Below are positions 27,351 to 35,322 of a stretch of 35,322 nucleotides of DNA, in pieces. The DNA is from Gammaproteobacteria bacterium (GTDB lineage: Bacteria > Pseudomonadota > Gammaproteobacteria > Burkholderiales > Burkholderiaceae_B). The position numbers were made by a program, and so were the translations under genes. The stretch lies in contig JAURJT010000051.1 in the NCBI GenBank assembly GCA_030832095.1, forward strand, positions 1 through 35,322. The letters run 5' to 3'. The stretch's first letter is position 1, and each line of letters starts with the position of its first letter. Under the pieces are notes generated by a model that worked only from the letters and a program-made list of their open reading frames with translations, made no database searches and was not told the DNA's origin.

Positions 27351-28847
27351 TTATTCAAGCGACGCCTCAAGCCGTTTTTCTCGGCGCTTACGAACCCACG
27401 ATAAGTTTGGCAAAATCAATAGCAACACCGCGATGCACATCAAGATCGCCGAAAGGGGTCTTGAGAAAAAGATCATGAAATCGCCTTGCGACAACAACAG
27501 GGATTGTCGAAAGTTGTTCTCCATGAGGGGGCTCAAGACCATTGCCATAATCAGCGGTGCTGCCTCATATTTAAGCTTTTTAAACAAGTAACCAATAAAG
27601 CCAAATACGATCATCACGATCACATCAACAATACTGTTGCTTAAACTGTACGAGCCAATGACACAAAAAATCAGAATCGCTGGCACCAGATAGTGATACG
27701 GAATTTTTAAAATCTTGACCCATAACCCGACAAAGGGCAGATTCAACACAATCAACATAATGTTGCCGATATACATGCTGGCAACCACGCCCCAAAAAAT
27801 GTCGGGGTGCTGCGTAATTAACAACGGCCCCACATTCACGCCGTACGATAAAAATGCACCGAGCAACAAAGCCATGCCTGGGGTTGAGGGGATCGCTAGC
27901 GTCAACAACGGAATAAAAGCACCGCCAATCGCCGCATTATTTGCAGCTTCTGGCCCTGCAACCCCTTCGATCGCACCTTGGCCAAATTGCTCTGGGTGCT
28001 TGGATATTTTCTTTTCAACGCTGTAAGACACGAAACCAGCAGCCACTGGGCCCGCACCAGGTAATAATCCAAAGAAAAATCCAATCAAACCACCACGAGA
28101 AATCGGCCCGGCTGAGTCTGCCCAGTCTTTTCGGCTCGGCCAGATCTGAGAAATTTTTCCAGAAAATACATCTTTTGAAATCCGCTGTTCAATATTCAAC
28201 AACACTTCAGAGATTCCAAACAAACCCATAATGACGGGGATCAACCCGACGCCATCCGAAAACTCGACCACACCAAACGTAAAGCGCGGCGTACCCATCA
28301 CAAGATCCATTCCGATCGAACCAAGAAACAGCCCGACCACTGCCATCATCAGGGCTCTCACCATCGACCCTTGAGCCATGAAAGTCAGTACAACTAAACC
28401 ACAACACATTAAAGAGAAATATTCAGGAAAACCGAAGATCAGTGCGACTTTTGCCAAATGAGGCGCAGCAATTTGCAAGCCAATGATCGCTAGGGTCCCA
28501 CCAATAAATGAACCAATAGCGCTGATACCGAGTGCCACGCCCGCACGACCTTTACGTGCCATTTGATGGCCATCCAGGCACGTAATTACGGACGAGGCCT
28601 CACCAGGAATATTCACAAGGATAGAGGTGGTCGAGCCACCATACATCGCGCCGTAGTAGATGCCGGAAAGCATAATGACCGCAGACACGGGCGGAATACC
28701 CAACGTGACGGGAAACAAAATTGACATGGCGGCGACTGGCCCGATGCCAGGCAAAACGCCCACCAAGGTACCGATAAAGACGCCTGCAGCACAGTAGCCA
28801 AGGTTGGCGATTGTCAGAGCGATTGAAAAACCATCGAAGATATCCAT
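27351..28847 (-). CDS. tctA: TTT large membrane subunit TctA
   Basis: Large permease subunit of the tripartite tricarboxylate transporter, 498 residues with about twelve hydrophobic segments. Family signatures are clear: GTLVGVLPGIGPVAA (about 26-40), GIYYGAMYGGSTTSILVNIP (about 62-81) followed by GEASS, and later FGLLPGAGPVAAGFVSY, which repeats the first glycine-rich motif in the second half. It acts with TctB and a Bug receptor to import a carboxylate using an ion gradient. An in-frame GTG exists at 28898, inside tctB, but ATG 28847 gives the usual start, 8 bp after the tctB stop. This is the only TctA in the window. Confidence 0.94.
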   Translation of the reverse strand: MDIFDGFSIALTIANLGYCAAGVFIGTLVGVLPGIGPVAAMSILFPVTLGIPPVSAVIMLSGIYYGAMYGGSTTSILVNIPGEASSVITCLDGHQMARKGRAGVALGISAIGSFIGGTLAIIGLQIAAPHLAKVALIFGFPEYFSLMCCGLVVLTFMAQGSMVRALMMAVVGLFLGSIGMDLVMGTPRFTFGVVEFSDGVGLIPVIMGLFGISEVLLNIEQRISKDVFSGKISQIWPSRKDWADSAGPISRGGLIGFFFGLLPGAGPVAAGFVSYSVEKKISKHPEQFGQGAIEGVAGPEAANNAAIGGAFIPLLTLAIPSTPGMALLLGAFLSYGVNVGPLLITQHPDIFWGVVASMYIGNIMLIVLNLPFVGLWVKILKIPYHYLVPAILIFCVIGSYSLSNSIVDVIVMIVFGFIGYLFKKLKYEAAPLIMAMVLSPLMENNFRQSLLLSQGDFMIFFSRPLSAILMCIAVLLLILPNLSWVRKRREKRLEASLE

Positions 28848-28855
28848 AGCGTCGC

Positions 28856-29425
28856 TCAGAAGCCCAACAAGCCAATCGGCAGCGCGGTCTCTAACCACAC
28901 TTTAAACACCAGATAAGTGGTCATTGAAGAAAAGACTGCTCCAAACACAATGACATACCAACGTTGGCGTTCGACCAGCCACAAAAGAAAGGCAATAAAA
29001 AGAGTCGTGCTGAGAATAAAACCTAGGTGTTCCATCGTCAGGGCGTATATCAATAGCGCTACGATAATCGCAGCCGCCTTAAGAACACCGTTTCTATTCG
29101 CAAATAAGGGTTGGAGCCACTCATCCGCGCCATCAACTAGATTTTGGTCAATTTTGCGCGTGACCGTTTGATCCTTGCCGTTAACCAGCGATAACGCATC
29201 TTTCTGCTCCATCGCACGCGAGACAGTTCGAAACGCACGGGTGGTGTTCCACCAGTCGATGGCTGAGAGGATACAAAGAGTGGCGCCTGCAATAAAGGGA
29301 AACATGCCCGGGCCTGGATCGTTGAGCGAACCAAGCGACAGTCTGTAAGCGGCAATACAAATCGCGAGCCCACACACAATCCAAAACCCGCTTAGCCAGT
29401 TTTCTTTTCTCAAGGCTGTGCTCAT
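28856..29425 (-). CDS. tctB: TTT small membrane subunit TctB
   Basis: Small membrane subunit of the tripartite tricarboxylate transporter, 189 residues. Four hydrophobic helices are visible (about 13-31, 39-56, 115-133 and 138-186, the last being two joined). The N-terminal half has the typical LGSLNDPGPGMFPFIAG, known in TctB proteins. The loop between helices two and three (about 60-110) is long and hydrophilic. It sits 65 bp downstream of the tctC-like Bug gene and 8 bp before tctA, the standard tctC-tctB-tctA order. Confidence 0.9.
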   Translation of the reverse strand: MSTALRKENWLSGFWIVCGLAICIAAYRLSLGSLNDPGPGMFPFIAGATLCILSAIDWWNTTRAFRTVSRAMEQKDALSLVNGKDQTVTRKIDQNLVDGADEWLQPLFANRNGVLKAAAIIVALLIYALTMEHLGFILSTTLFIAFLLWLVERQRWYVIVFGAVFSSMTTYLVFKVWLETALPIGLLGF

Positions 29426-29490
29426 TTCTGTGACTACCTTTTTGTGGAGCTATCTTCACCTTCCGTACAATCCAGTACAGTTCTTGCGCG

Positions 29491-30468
29491 CTAATTACCC
29501 ATCGATTTCAAAATCCCGCTAAACAAGGCGCTTTGCCCTTTGAGCCAAGTTTTATATTCTTCTGGGTTCATTAATTTAATGTCAACGCCAAACGGTTCAA
29601 GCCTCGTTTTAATCTGCGCGTTGTATGTCTCGACTGCCTTCTGCGCCGCAGCGTAGATCGCGTCAACAACGGGTTTAGGGGTTCCCTTAGGCGCCAAAAT
29701 CCCGTAATACGAAGGGCTGGCGATGGTATAGCCTAGCTCTTGTAAAGTCGGAACATCAGGAAACGCTTGTAGGCGCGTGTTGCCATACGCGGCGAGCGGA
29801 CGTAAGGTACCCGCTTTAATATGCGGCGCAGCAGGCGCGACTGCCGTTGATGCCATATTGACGTGCCCCCCTAAAGTCGCAGTAATGGCGGGCCCACTAC
29901 CCTGTGAAGGAATGTGATTCCATTTAACACCTGCTTCTTTCGAGAGTCCTTCAGGAATCAAGTGATTTGTACCGAAGGTGCCAGAGCTTGTATAGGTGAT
30001 CTTTCCGGGTGCCTTTTTTGAGGCATCAATTAAATCTTTAAAGGTCAGCCAAGGCGAGCTCGCCAGCACCACAATTAACGAACCACTTTCAACTAAACAC
30101 GCGACGGGCTCAAACGAATCAAGGCTATACGCGACTTGCTTGTTGGTTAAAGGTACTACCGCAACCGAGGAGTGAGAGGTACCGACCAGCACGTAACCAT
30201 CAGGTTTACTGGTCGCCACAAAGCCTGCACCCACTGCGCCTGCAGCGCCGGGCTTGTACACGAGCGATAAAGGTTGACCTAAGAATTCACCCATTCTTTC
30301 AATAAAAGGTCTCAACAAATTGTCGGTATCACCTGGCTGAAAAGGGATAATGACTTGCACGGGCTTCACTGGAAACTTTTCAGCCGCCACGCTTTGAGAT
30401 GCCGGCAGGCTCAACATGCCGCTGAGCACCGAGATCACACCTAACCACAGACCTCGATTTAATCGCAT
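29491..30468 (-). CDS. Cognate Bug receptor of TctBA (TctC-like)
   Basis: Periplasmic binding protein, 325 residues, with signal peptide ending SVAA near residue 29. It is the receptor placed directly before tctB and tctA, so it is the most likely partner of that permease. The ligand loops are the most divergent in the window: PFQPGDTDNLLR is one residue shorter than PFxPGGxxDxxAR, and VYKPGAAGAVG replaces VENKPGA. PDGY is kept. Its ATG overlaps the end of the upstream dehydrogenase gene by 10 bp, which implies translational coupling and links the enzyme to the transporter. The substrate is unknown. Confidence 0.92.
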   Translation of the reverse strand: MRLNRGLWLGVISVLSGMLSLPASQSVAAEKFPVKPVQVIIPFQPGDTDNLLRPFIERMGEFLGQPLSLVYKPGAAGAVGAGFVATSKPDGYVLVGTSHSSVAVVPLTNKQVAYSLDSFEPVACLVESGSLIVVLASSPWLTFKDLIDASKKAPGKITYTSSGTFGTNHLIPEGLSKEAGVKWNHIPSQGSGPAITATLGGHVNMASTAVAPAAPHIKAGTLRPLAAYGNTRLQAFPDVPTLQELGYTIASPSYYGILAPKGTPKPVVDAIYAAAQKAVETYNAQIKTRLEPFGVDIKLMNPEEYKTWLKGQSALFSGILKSMGN

Positions 30469-31259
30469 TTTGCTGTCATACCTCCATCAACAATTAACTC
30501 GGTACCGGTGATGAAACGAGCCTCATCAGAGGCTAGAAACAACGCGGCGTTTGCAGTATCACGACCGTCGCCCATAAAGGGCATCGGGATGCGTGCCTGG
30601 CGTCTCTTTAAAATAGTCTCAACGTCACCACCACTTTGATTTTTTGCTACACGCACATCCACTAAAGGAGTGTGCAACTGACCTGGCAATACAGAGTTAA
30701 TTCTTATGCCCTTGCTAGCGTATTCAACGGCCACCACTCGGCCAAGCTGAATGATCCCAGCTTTTGAAGCTGCGTATCCGACTTGTGCAGCACCAGACCA
30801 ACGGATCCCAGAGATCGACGCAATATTGACGATGGACCCTGAGCCCTTTTCAAGCATGACCGGCATCACATGCTTGCACATCATAAAAACCGTTTTGAGA
30901 TTGAGATCCATTTGAGCATCCCAATTTTCTTCACTCAGCGAAATAGGACCGCCCGGTGAAGCACCGCCAACATTATTCACAAGGATATCAATGCCGCCGT
31001 ACTGTTTGACGCAGGCTGCCACTAAGACGGGTATCGCTTTGCTATCTAGCACGTTGCATTGATACGGCGTGGCATCACCACCCGCCTCGGCGATCAGTGC
31101 AAGTGTTTCTGTCATCGTGCTCAAATCTTTGTCGACGGCAAAGACACGCGCACCTTCTTGTGCAAATCTCACGGCGATGGCTCGTCCGTTGCCCCAACCG
31201 GGGCCCACACAGCCCGCACCGGTCACCAGTGCTACCTTCCCTTCTAAGCGTCGCGTCAT
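30459..31259 (-). CDS. Short-chain dehydrogenase/reductase, first tandem paralog
   Basis: SDR of 266 residues. The cofactor motif is unusual, TGAGCVGPGWGNGRA (about 13-27), longer than the common TGxxxGIG. NNVGG replaces the usual NNAG, and the catalytic set is in IVNIASIS (S148) and GYAASK (Y162, K166). FAVDKD after the second strand, with an acidic residue, favours NAD(H). Closely resembles the neighbouring SDR at 31312-32121, so the pair looks like an old tandem duplication. ATG 31259 is preferred to the in-frame ATG-like start at 31274 because MTRRLEGKVALVTG is the usual opening. Overlaps the tctC-like gene by 10 bp. Confidence 0.9.
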   Translation of the reverse strand: MTRRLEGKVALVTGAGCVGPGWGNGRAIAVRFAQEGARVFAVDKDLSTMTETLALIAEAGGDATPYQCNVLDSKAIPVLVAACVKQYGGIDILVNNVGGASPGGPISLSEENWDAQMDLNLKTVFMMCKHVMPVMLEKGSGSIVNIASISGIRWSGAAQVGYAASKAGIIQLGRVVAVEYASKGIRINSVLPGQLHTPLVDVRVAKNQSGGDVETILKRRQARIPMPFMGDGRDTANAALFLASDEARFITGTELIVDGGMTAKCD

Positions 31260-31311
31260 CTTTGTTCTTCGCAAGAGTGGTTGTTCGATCGAGCAGATAA
31301 ACAGCTAGCCA

Positions 31312-32121
31312 TCAAGTTCCGCTAGGGCCAAAGGTGGTGTAACCACCATCGACAACAATTTCTGTACCCGTAATAAAGGCTGCTTCATCCGACACTAAGA
31401 ACAAAACTGCGTGAGCAATATCCCAGCCTGTTCCCATCCGGCCAATCGGCACCATGGCATTACGCTTTGCAATTAACGACGCGGCATCAGATTCGGAAAG
31501 TTGTTTAGTCAAACGATGTTCAACTAGTGGCGTATGCATCAAGCCAGGCACGACGGTATTGCAGCGGATTCCTTTTTTTGCATAGGCACCAGCCGTTGAA
31601 CGCGAGAACTGAATAATGCCAGCCTTACTCGAACTATAAGCAACGTGCGTACGATCTTTTGAATTACGCAAACCGGCAACCGACGAGATATTAATAATGA
31701 CGCCCTTGCCCTGCGCTTCTAAAATTGGAATCACATGCTTGCAACCAAGGAAAACAGTTTTAAGGTTGAAATCGATCTGACGATCCCAAGCTTCTTCAGT
31801 CATCGTCACAGGATTACCCGGCTCTGATCCACCCACGTTATTGATTAAAATATCAACACGTTTGAAACGATCAATACAGGCCTGAACCATTTTTTTGACT
31901 GCCGCTGAATCGAGCATATCGCACAGATGCGTTGCGCAGACAAAGCCTTCGTCTTCAATCGTTTGCTGGGTTTGTTCAACGGCCTCTTTCACAACATCAA
32001 CGAGAAATACAGAAGCACCTTGCCGTGCAAGCAGAACAGCCGTTGCCCGACCATTTCCCCAGCCAGGCCCGACCGATCCCGCACCCGTTACGATTGCAAC
32101 CTTTCCTGTTAAATCGAGCAT
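31312..32121 (-). CDS. Short-chain dehydrogenase/reductase, second tandem paralog
   Basis: SDR of 269 residues with the same extended cofactor motif, TGAGSVGPGWGNGRA (about 12-26), NNVGG, and the catalytic set in INISSVAG (S146 or S147) and AYSSSK (Y162, K166). FLVDVV suggests NAD(H). The C-terminus ends with TGTEIVVDGGYTTFG, typical of SDRs. It lies 52 bp upstream of its paralog in the transcript and 140 bp after the alpha/beta hydrolase gene, a gap that may contain its own promoter. Two similar dehydrogenases side by side could handle different stereoisomers or successive intermediates (inference). Confidence 0.91.
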   Translation of the reverse strand: MLDLTGKVAIVTGAGSVGPGWGNGRATAVLLARQGASVFLVDVVKEAVEQTQQTIEDEGFVCATHLCDMLDSAAVKKMVQACIDRFKRVDILINNVGGSEPGNPVTMTEEAWDRQIDFNLKTVFLGCKHVIPILEAQGKGVIINISSVAGLRNSKDRTHVAYSSSKAGIIQFSRSTAGAYAKKGIRCNTVVPGLMHTPLVEHRLTKQLSESDAASLIAKRNAMVPIGRMGTGWDIAHAVLFLVSDEAAFITGTEIVVDGGYTTFGPSGT

Positions 32122-32261
32122 GTTGTCTCCAAACTTTTATTTATTTTTTAAATAATCAGTTCACGAAACCCGATATGAGTATCTTGTCTCGAACTAATAT
32201 GTTTTGATCAATCAATTGAGCGAACGTACGATGATTGTGTTGAAAGCTTCGAGAATAAATC

Positions 32262-33071
32262 TTAAGTTAAATGCTTTTGAATAAACTCTAAGGTCGCGGT
32301 CGCTGTCTCATCTGCTTTGACTGCAGCGACGTGATACGAATCATCATCCAACACAAGCATGGTTGCATGTTTAATTAATTTGCACCAAGACTCAGTATCT
32401 TGGACTGAACCGAGCCCACTTCCTGTTGTCGTAATGATCAAGGTCGGGCATTGAATCTTAGCTAGGCCGGGACGTACGTCTAAGGTCGGCACCATTTTCA
32501 TAAAACCAAGTTGTGTCGACAATGGCGTCTTGGCCATCAGTTGCGTCCAGTACTCGAGCATTTTTTCAGGTGCTCGACTCCCTAAACGACCACGCATGGA
32601 TTCTCTCGCCCAAGGCTCGAGTCCGTCTTTTTTCAGCTGCTCAACCCATAACGCAACTGTCGGAGCCAATGAATTTTTGGGTGACGGTGGCGCCCCAAGT
32701 ACTGTCAATGTTTTAACAAGCTCTGGATGTTCTGCCGCAAAATTTAAAGCGATGGTGCCACCAATTTTTGGAGCAACAAGGTGAAATGATGGAATATTTA
32801 AATGCTTGGTCAGTTTGATCAGATCGTCGCTTAAAACCTTGAGGCTCCACGGAAAATCTTCTGGAGTGGGTGTCGATCGACCAAACCCACGAAGATCTGG
32901 CCTGATGATTCGAAGATGGCGTCCTAAGTGCGGAATCCAGGCGCGCCACGCGTCACCACTCTCGGCATTGCCGTGAAGCAGCACGACCGTCTCTGCGGGG
33001 CTCCAAGGATCACTAAAGTCATCGATTTGGTAGAAAATCTCAAAACCAGAATCAGTCGTCAGCGTTGCCAT
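32262..33071 (-). CDS. Alpha/beta-hydrolase fold protein lacking nucleophile Ser
   Basis: Alpha/beta-hydrolase fold protein, 269 residues, cytoplasmic. The oxyanion segment LLHGNAESGDAW (about 31-42), the PDLRGFGRS turn (about 58-66) and the late histidine in DDSYHVAA (H247) are conserved. The nucleophile elbow, normally GxSxGG, reads VAPKIGGTIAL, with Lys102 in place of the serine. A standard ester or amide hydrolase mechanism is therefore not possible; it may be a pseudoenzyme, a binding protein or use other chemistry. ATG 33071 is preferred over GTG 33080. It is placed between a Bug gene (50 bp) and the SDR pair. Confidence 0.87.
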   Translation of the reverse strand: MATLTTDSGFEIFYQIDDFSDPWSPAETVVLLHGNAESGDAWRAWIPHLGRHLRIIRPDLRGFGRSTPTPEDFPWSLKVLSDDLIKLTKHLNIPSFHLVAPKIGGTIALNFAAEHPELVKTLTVLGAPPSPKNSLAPTVALWVEQLKKDGLEPWARESMRGRLGSRAPEKMLEYWTQLMAKTPLSTQLGFMKMVPTLDVRPGLAKIQCPTLIITTTGSGLGSVQDTESWCKLIKHATMLVLDDDSYHVAAVKADETATATLEFIQKHLT

Positions 33072-33121
33072 GGGATTCACACTCTAAAGGGTAGAAGATT
33101 AAGCGTTAAAAAAACATCCAC

Positions 33122-34117
33122 TCAGTGCGATTGCACTCCGGCGTCTGTCAAGATCTTGAGCCATTTAGTGATGTCACTTTGTATATCTTTCGCAAAGGCC
33201 TCAGGCGAGCCACCTAGCGTTTCGAGCGCCTTAGAGGCAAACCATTCTTTAACCTCTGGTTGCTTCAAAATCCGTTCGACCTCTTGATTGAGTTTTTCAA
33301 CGATCGCCCGAGGCGTTCCGGCCGGTGCTATCAGACCGTTAAACCCCACAACCTCAAAACCAGCCAAACCGGCTTGCACCATCGTCGGCACCTCTGGCAG
33401 AACGGCCAGACGCTGTTTGCCCGTCACCGCTAGCGCCTTAACTCGCCCAGCTTGGATTTGAGCAATCGCGGTGATTGGCACATCAAAGAATATCTGAATG
33501 TCATTCGCCAATAGCGCACCTAACACCTGCGGTGCGCCTTTATAAGGCACGTGAACAATACTAAGCCCAGCCATTTCATTAAACAGCAGCGCACCAAGGT
33601 GCCCAAGGCTGCCATCACCGACCGTGCCGTAATTAAATTTTTGTGGATTGCGCTTAGCATAGGCGATCAGTTCTTGAACATTGCTCGCTGGCACGGCTTG
33701 ATTGGCAATTAGTACCAGTTCGACATTGGTCACCTTAATGACAGGCGCAAAATCTTTCACTGTGTCGTAAGGAAGACTCTTGAACAAGAAAGGATTAACG
33801 GTGTGACTTGGAAAAATCCACAGCAAGGTATACCCATCCGGAACAGCTTTTGCCACCATCGAAGAACCAATCGTCCCCCCTGCTCCGGGACGATTATCAA
33901 TCACGACGGGTTGGCCTAGATTTTCAGATAATTTTTGGCCAATGAAACGCGCCAAGAGATCAGTGATGCCGCCTGCGCCTGTTGCAACGACGATCTTAAT
34001 TGGTTTGTTTGGATAGGAGGCGTGATCTGTTGCTGCGGCCTGAGCAAATAGCGAAGTCAGCGCACCCAGCAATAGCAAGATAAGTTTTGCAGAGAACAGT
34101 CCGATGCTTGCATTCAT
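33122..34117 (-). CDS. Bug-family TTT substrate-binding protein
   Basis: Periplasmic receptor, 331 residues, signal peptide ending near residue 27 (FAQA). Motifs: VVATGAGGITDLLAR (ATGAGG in place of PFPPGG), IDNRPGAGGTIGS and PDGYT. The frame is open to 34162, but AGGAG seven bases before ATG 34117 decides the start. It begins 19 bp after the stop of the AtuA-family gene, so the two are probably co-transcribed and the receptor may bind the acid AtuA-type enzymes act on (inference). Confidence 0.93.
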   Translation of the reverse strand: MNASIGLFSAKLILLLLGALTSLFAQAAATDHASYPNKPIKIVVATGAGGITDLLARFIGQKLSENLGQPVVIDNRPGAGGTIGSSMVAKAVPDGYTLLWIFPSHTVNPFLFKSLPYDTVKDFAPVIKVTNVELVLIANQAVPASNVQELIAYAKRNPQKFNYGTVGDGSLGHLGALLFNEMAGLSIVHVPYKGAPQVLGALLANDIQIFFDVPITAIAQIQAGRVKALAVTGKQRLAVLPEVPTMVQAGLAGFEVVGFNGLIAPAGTPRAIVEKLNQEVERILKQPEVKEWFASKALETLGGSPEAFAKDIQSDITKWLKILTDAGVQSH

Positions 34118-34136
34118 GGCAGCTCTCCTGTTGAGC

Positions 34137-35322
34137 TTAATAAAATGAAACGGTCGATTCAATCAACTCGCGTGGCACTAAACATGAACTCAACCCCACA
34201 ACCGGTCTCACTCTAGAACCCGGAGCACTAGTCGCCCATTTGCCTGTTGCAGACATTCCATTTACCGCTAAGGGATCAATTTCACGACGAATTTTCTCAG
34301 CCTCTGAACGCTCTGCGGTCTTCACAGCTACCCGCAAGATAACTTCATACGGCTCATGCACAGGGGCCGGTGAAGACTCGCGATGCACGCCATTGATTCC
34401 CAGATAGTCGAAACGAATCTCTGTGGCCTGTAAATCAACCTTCTGAAAGCGCTGCTCGAGTAAGTCTTGCGTGAATTTTGCACGCTCTAGCGCACCGGGG
34501 CCGGCAAAGATCACCATTTCTTCGGTCATGAAGCCTTCGGTCAATCCGACCAAGGCCTTGAGTGTTGGTGTACGAGACTTACCCGCTTGATCAGCAAAGG
34601 CTTCAACCAAATCTTGGCCAACCTGTTTGAAACTGACCTTGGTGAAGTCAACAATACAGTCCGGGCAAATGTAATTGGCGGGGTCTCCAACTTCGTAGAG
34701 CAATTGCTCTTTGCACGTGGCCTCAGATACGACCCCACCCGAATTCGAAAGCTTGGATAACAGTACGCGATCGTCGGTCACCTCAGCGATCGGGTTACCG
34801 ACATTCGCCAAATCCGGAACGTCTTTATAACCAGGGTCACAGAAATAGCCGCCACTGAGCTGGCTGCCACATTCCATCAAATGCCCGATCACCATCCCCT
34901 TCGCCATCAACTGATAGTCGTCAAAACTCCAGTCAAACTCATAAGCCAGTGGGCCCAAATACAAACAAGCGTCTGCGATGCGAGTGGTAATGACGACATC
35001 AGCACCGCCTTTTAGTGCCTCAACAATTCCTTGTGCGCCTAGATAAGCCTCTGCAGACACGACTGTGTCAAGACTCTCAGCAATTGGCTTACCCGTCTCG
35101 ATGAAGTTCAACCCCATCGTGCCGATCGTCTTCGTCAAAATACCGCCTGATACTGCGGCAACACGTAAATCTTTAATGCCCAGCTTAAGCGCCAAGGCCG
35201 CCACTTGCTGCGCAGCTTCTTCAGGATCTAACCAACCCTGGTTGGTAATAATCTTGATCCCTTTTTCTTTACACGTTTTAAGAATAGGCTCCATCCGAGG
35301 AAGCAAATAGGGATCGTAGGGC
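34137..35322 (-). CDS. AtuA-family (DUF1446) protein, N-terminus cut
   Basis: Partial gene running off the right window edge. The frame is open through the last base (reading YDPYLLPRMEP where it enters), so no start is visible; a TTG at 35306 is only an internal codon. About 394 residues of the family are seen. AtuA proteins occur in acyclic terpene (citronellol/geraniol) utilisation operons and in related catabolic clusters, and their exact reaction is not settled. Visible family traits: GIKIITNQGWLDPEEAA, AEAYLGAQGIVEALKGGADVVITTRIADA, and MECGSQLSGGYF. The C-terminus ends SCLVPRELIESTVSFY. Not enough to say that terpenes are degraded here, since no carboxylase (AtuC/AtuF) genes are in view. 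Confidence 0.85.
   Translation of the reverse strand, partial: PYDPYLLPRMEPILKTCKEKGIKIITNQGWLDPEEAAQQVAALALKLGIKDLRVAAVSGGILTKTIGTMGLNFIETGKPIAESLDTVVSAEAYLGAQGIVEALKGGADVVITTRIADACLYLGPLAYEFDWSFDDYQLMAKGMVIGHLMECGSQLSGGYFCDPGYKDVPDLANVGNPIAEVTDDRVLLSKLSNSGGVVSEATCKEQLLYEVGDPANYICPDCIVDFTKVSFKQVGQDLVEAFADQAGKSRTPTLKALVGLTEGFMTEEMVIFAGPGALERAKFTQDLLEQRFQKVDLQATEIRFDYLGINGVHRESSPAPVHEPYEVILRVAVKTAERSEAEKIRREIDPLAVNGMSATGKWATSAPGSRVRPVVGLSSCLVPRELIESTVSFY

Overview
The window looks like a chromosomal accessory region of a betaproteobacterium, most likely Burkholderiales and probably Alcaligenaceae-like. This rests on the large set of Bug-type periplasmic binding proteins of the tripartite tricarboxylate transporter (TTT) family, a hallmark of that group, and on moderate GC content. 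Species cannot be named from the sequence alone. Twelve separate Bug receptors lie in 35 kb, but only one TctB/TctA membrane pair.

Left part (1-8604, + strand): a Bug receptor; a broken membrane-bound class III adenylate cyclase (one in-frame amber stop plus one single-base frameshift); then an apparent uptake-and-oxidation unit of Bug receptor, acyl-CoA ligase and a two-domain enoyl-CoA hydratase/3-hydroxyacyl-CoA dehydrogenase. At 8605-10433 sits a HipB/HipA toxin-antitoxin pair in AT-rich surroundings, behind three evenly spaced palindromic operators.

Middle part (10.6-21.8 kb): a minus-strand group (CoA-transferase III, Bug, short-chain dehydrogenase), a divergent Bug gene, an unusual 11-bp-period repeat rich in CTAG, a GldA/GldF/GldG-like ABC transport operon on the minus strand, and a plus-strand Bug-Bug-oxidoreductase set preceded by a long leader with inverted repeats.

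Right part (21.8-35.3 kb): every gene is on the minus strand. In transcription order: AtuA-family protein (cut by the window edge), Bug, alpha/beta hydrolase with a lysine at the nucleophile position, two tandem paralogous short-chain dehydrogenases, the tctC-tctB-tctA transporter, four Bug genes in a row, and an MmgE/PrpD-family protein.

Taken together, the region reads as a carboxylate scavenging island. Bug receptors are each placed beside enzymes that activate or process organic acids as CoA thioesters (ligase, CoA-transferase, hydratase/dehydrogenase, AtuA, PrpD-like). The actual substrates cannot be read from the sequence. No rRNA, tRNA, CRISPR array or insertion sequence was recognised.
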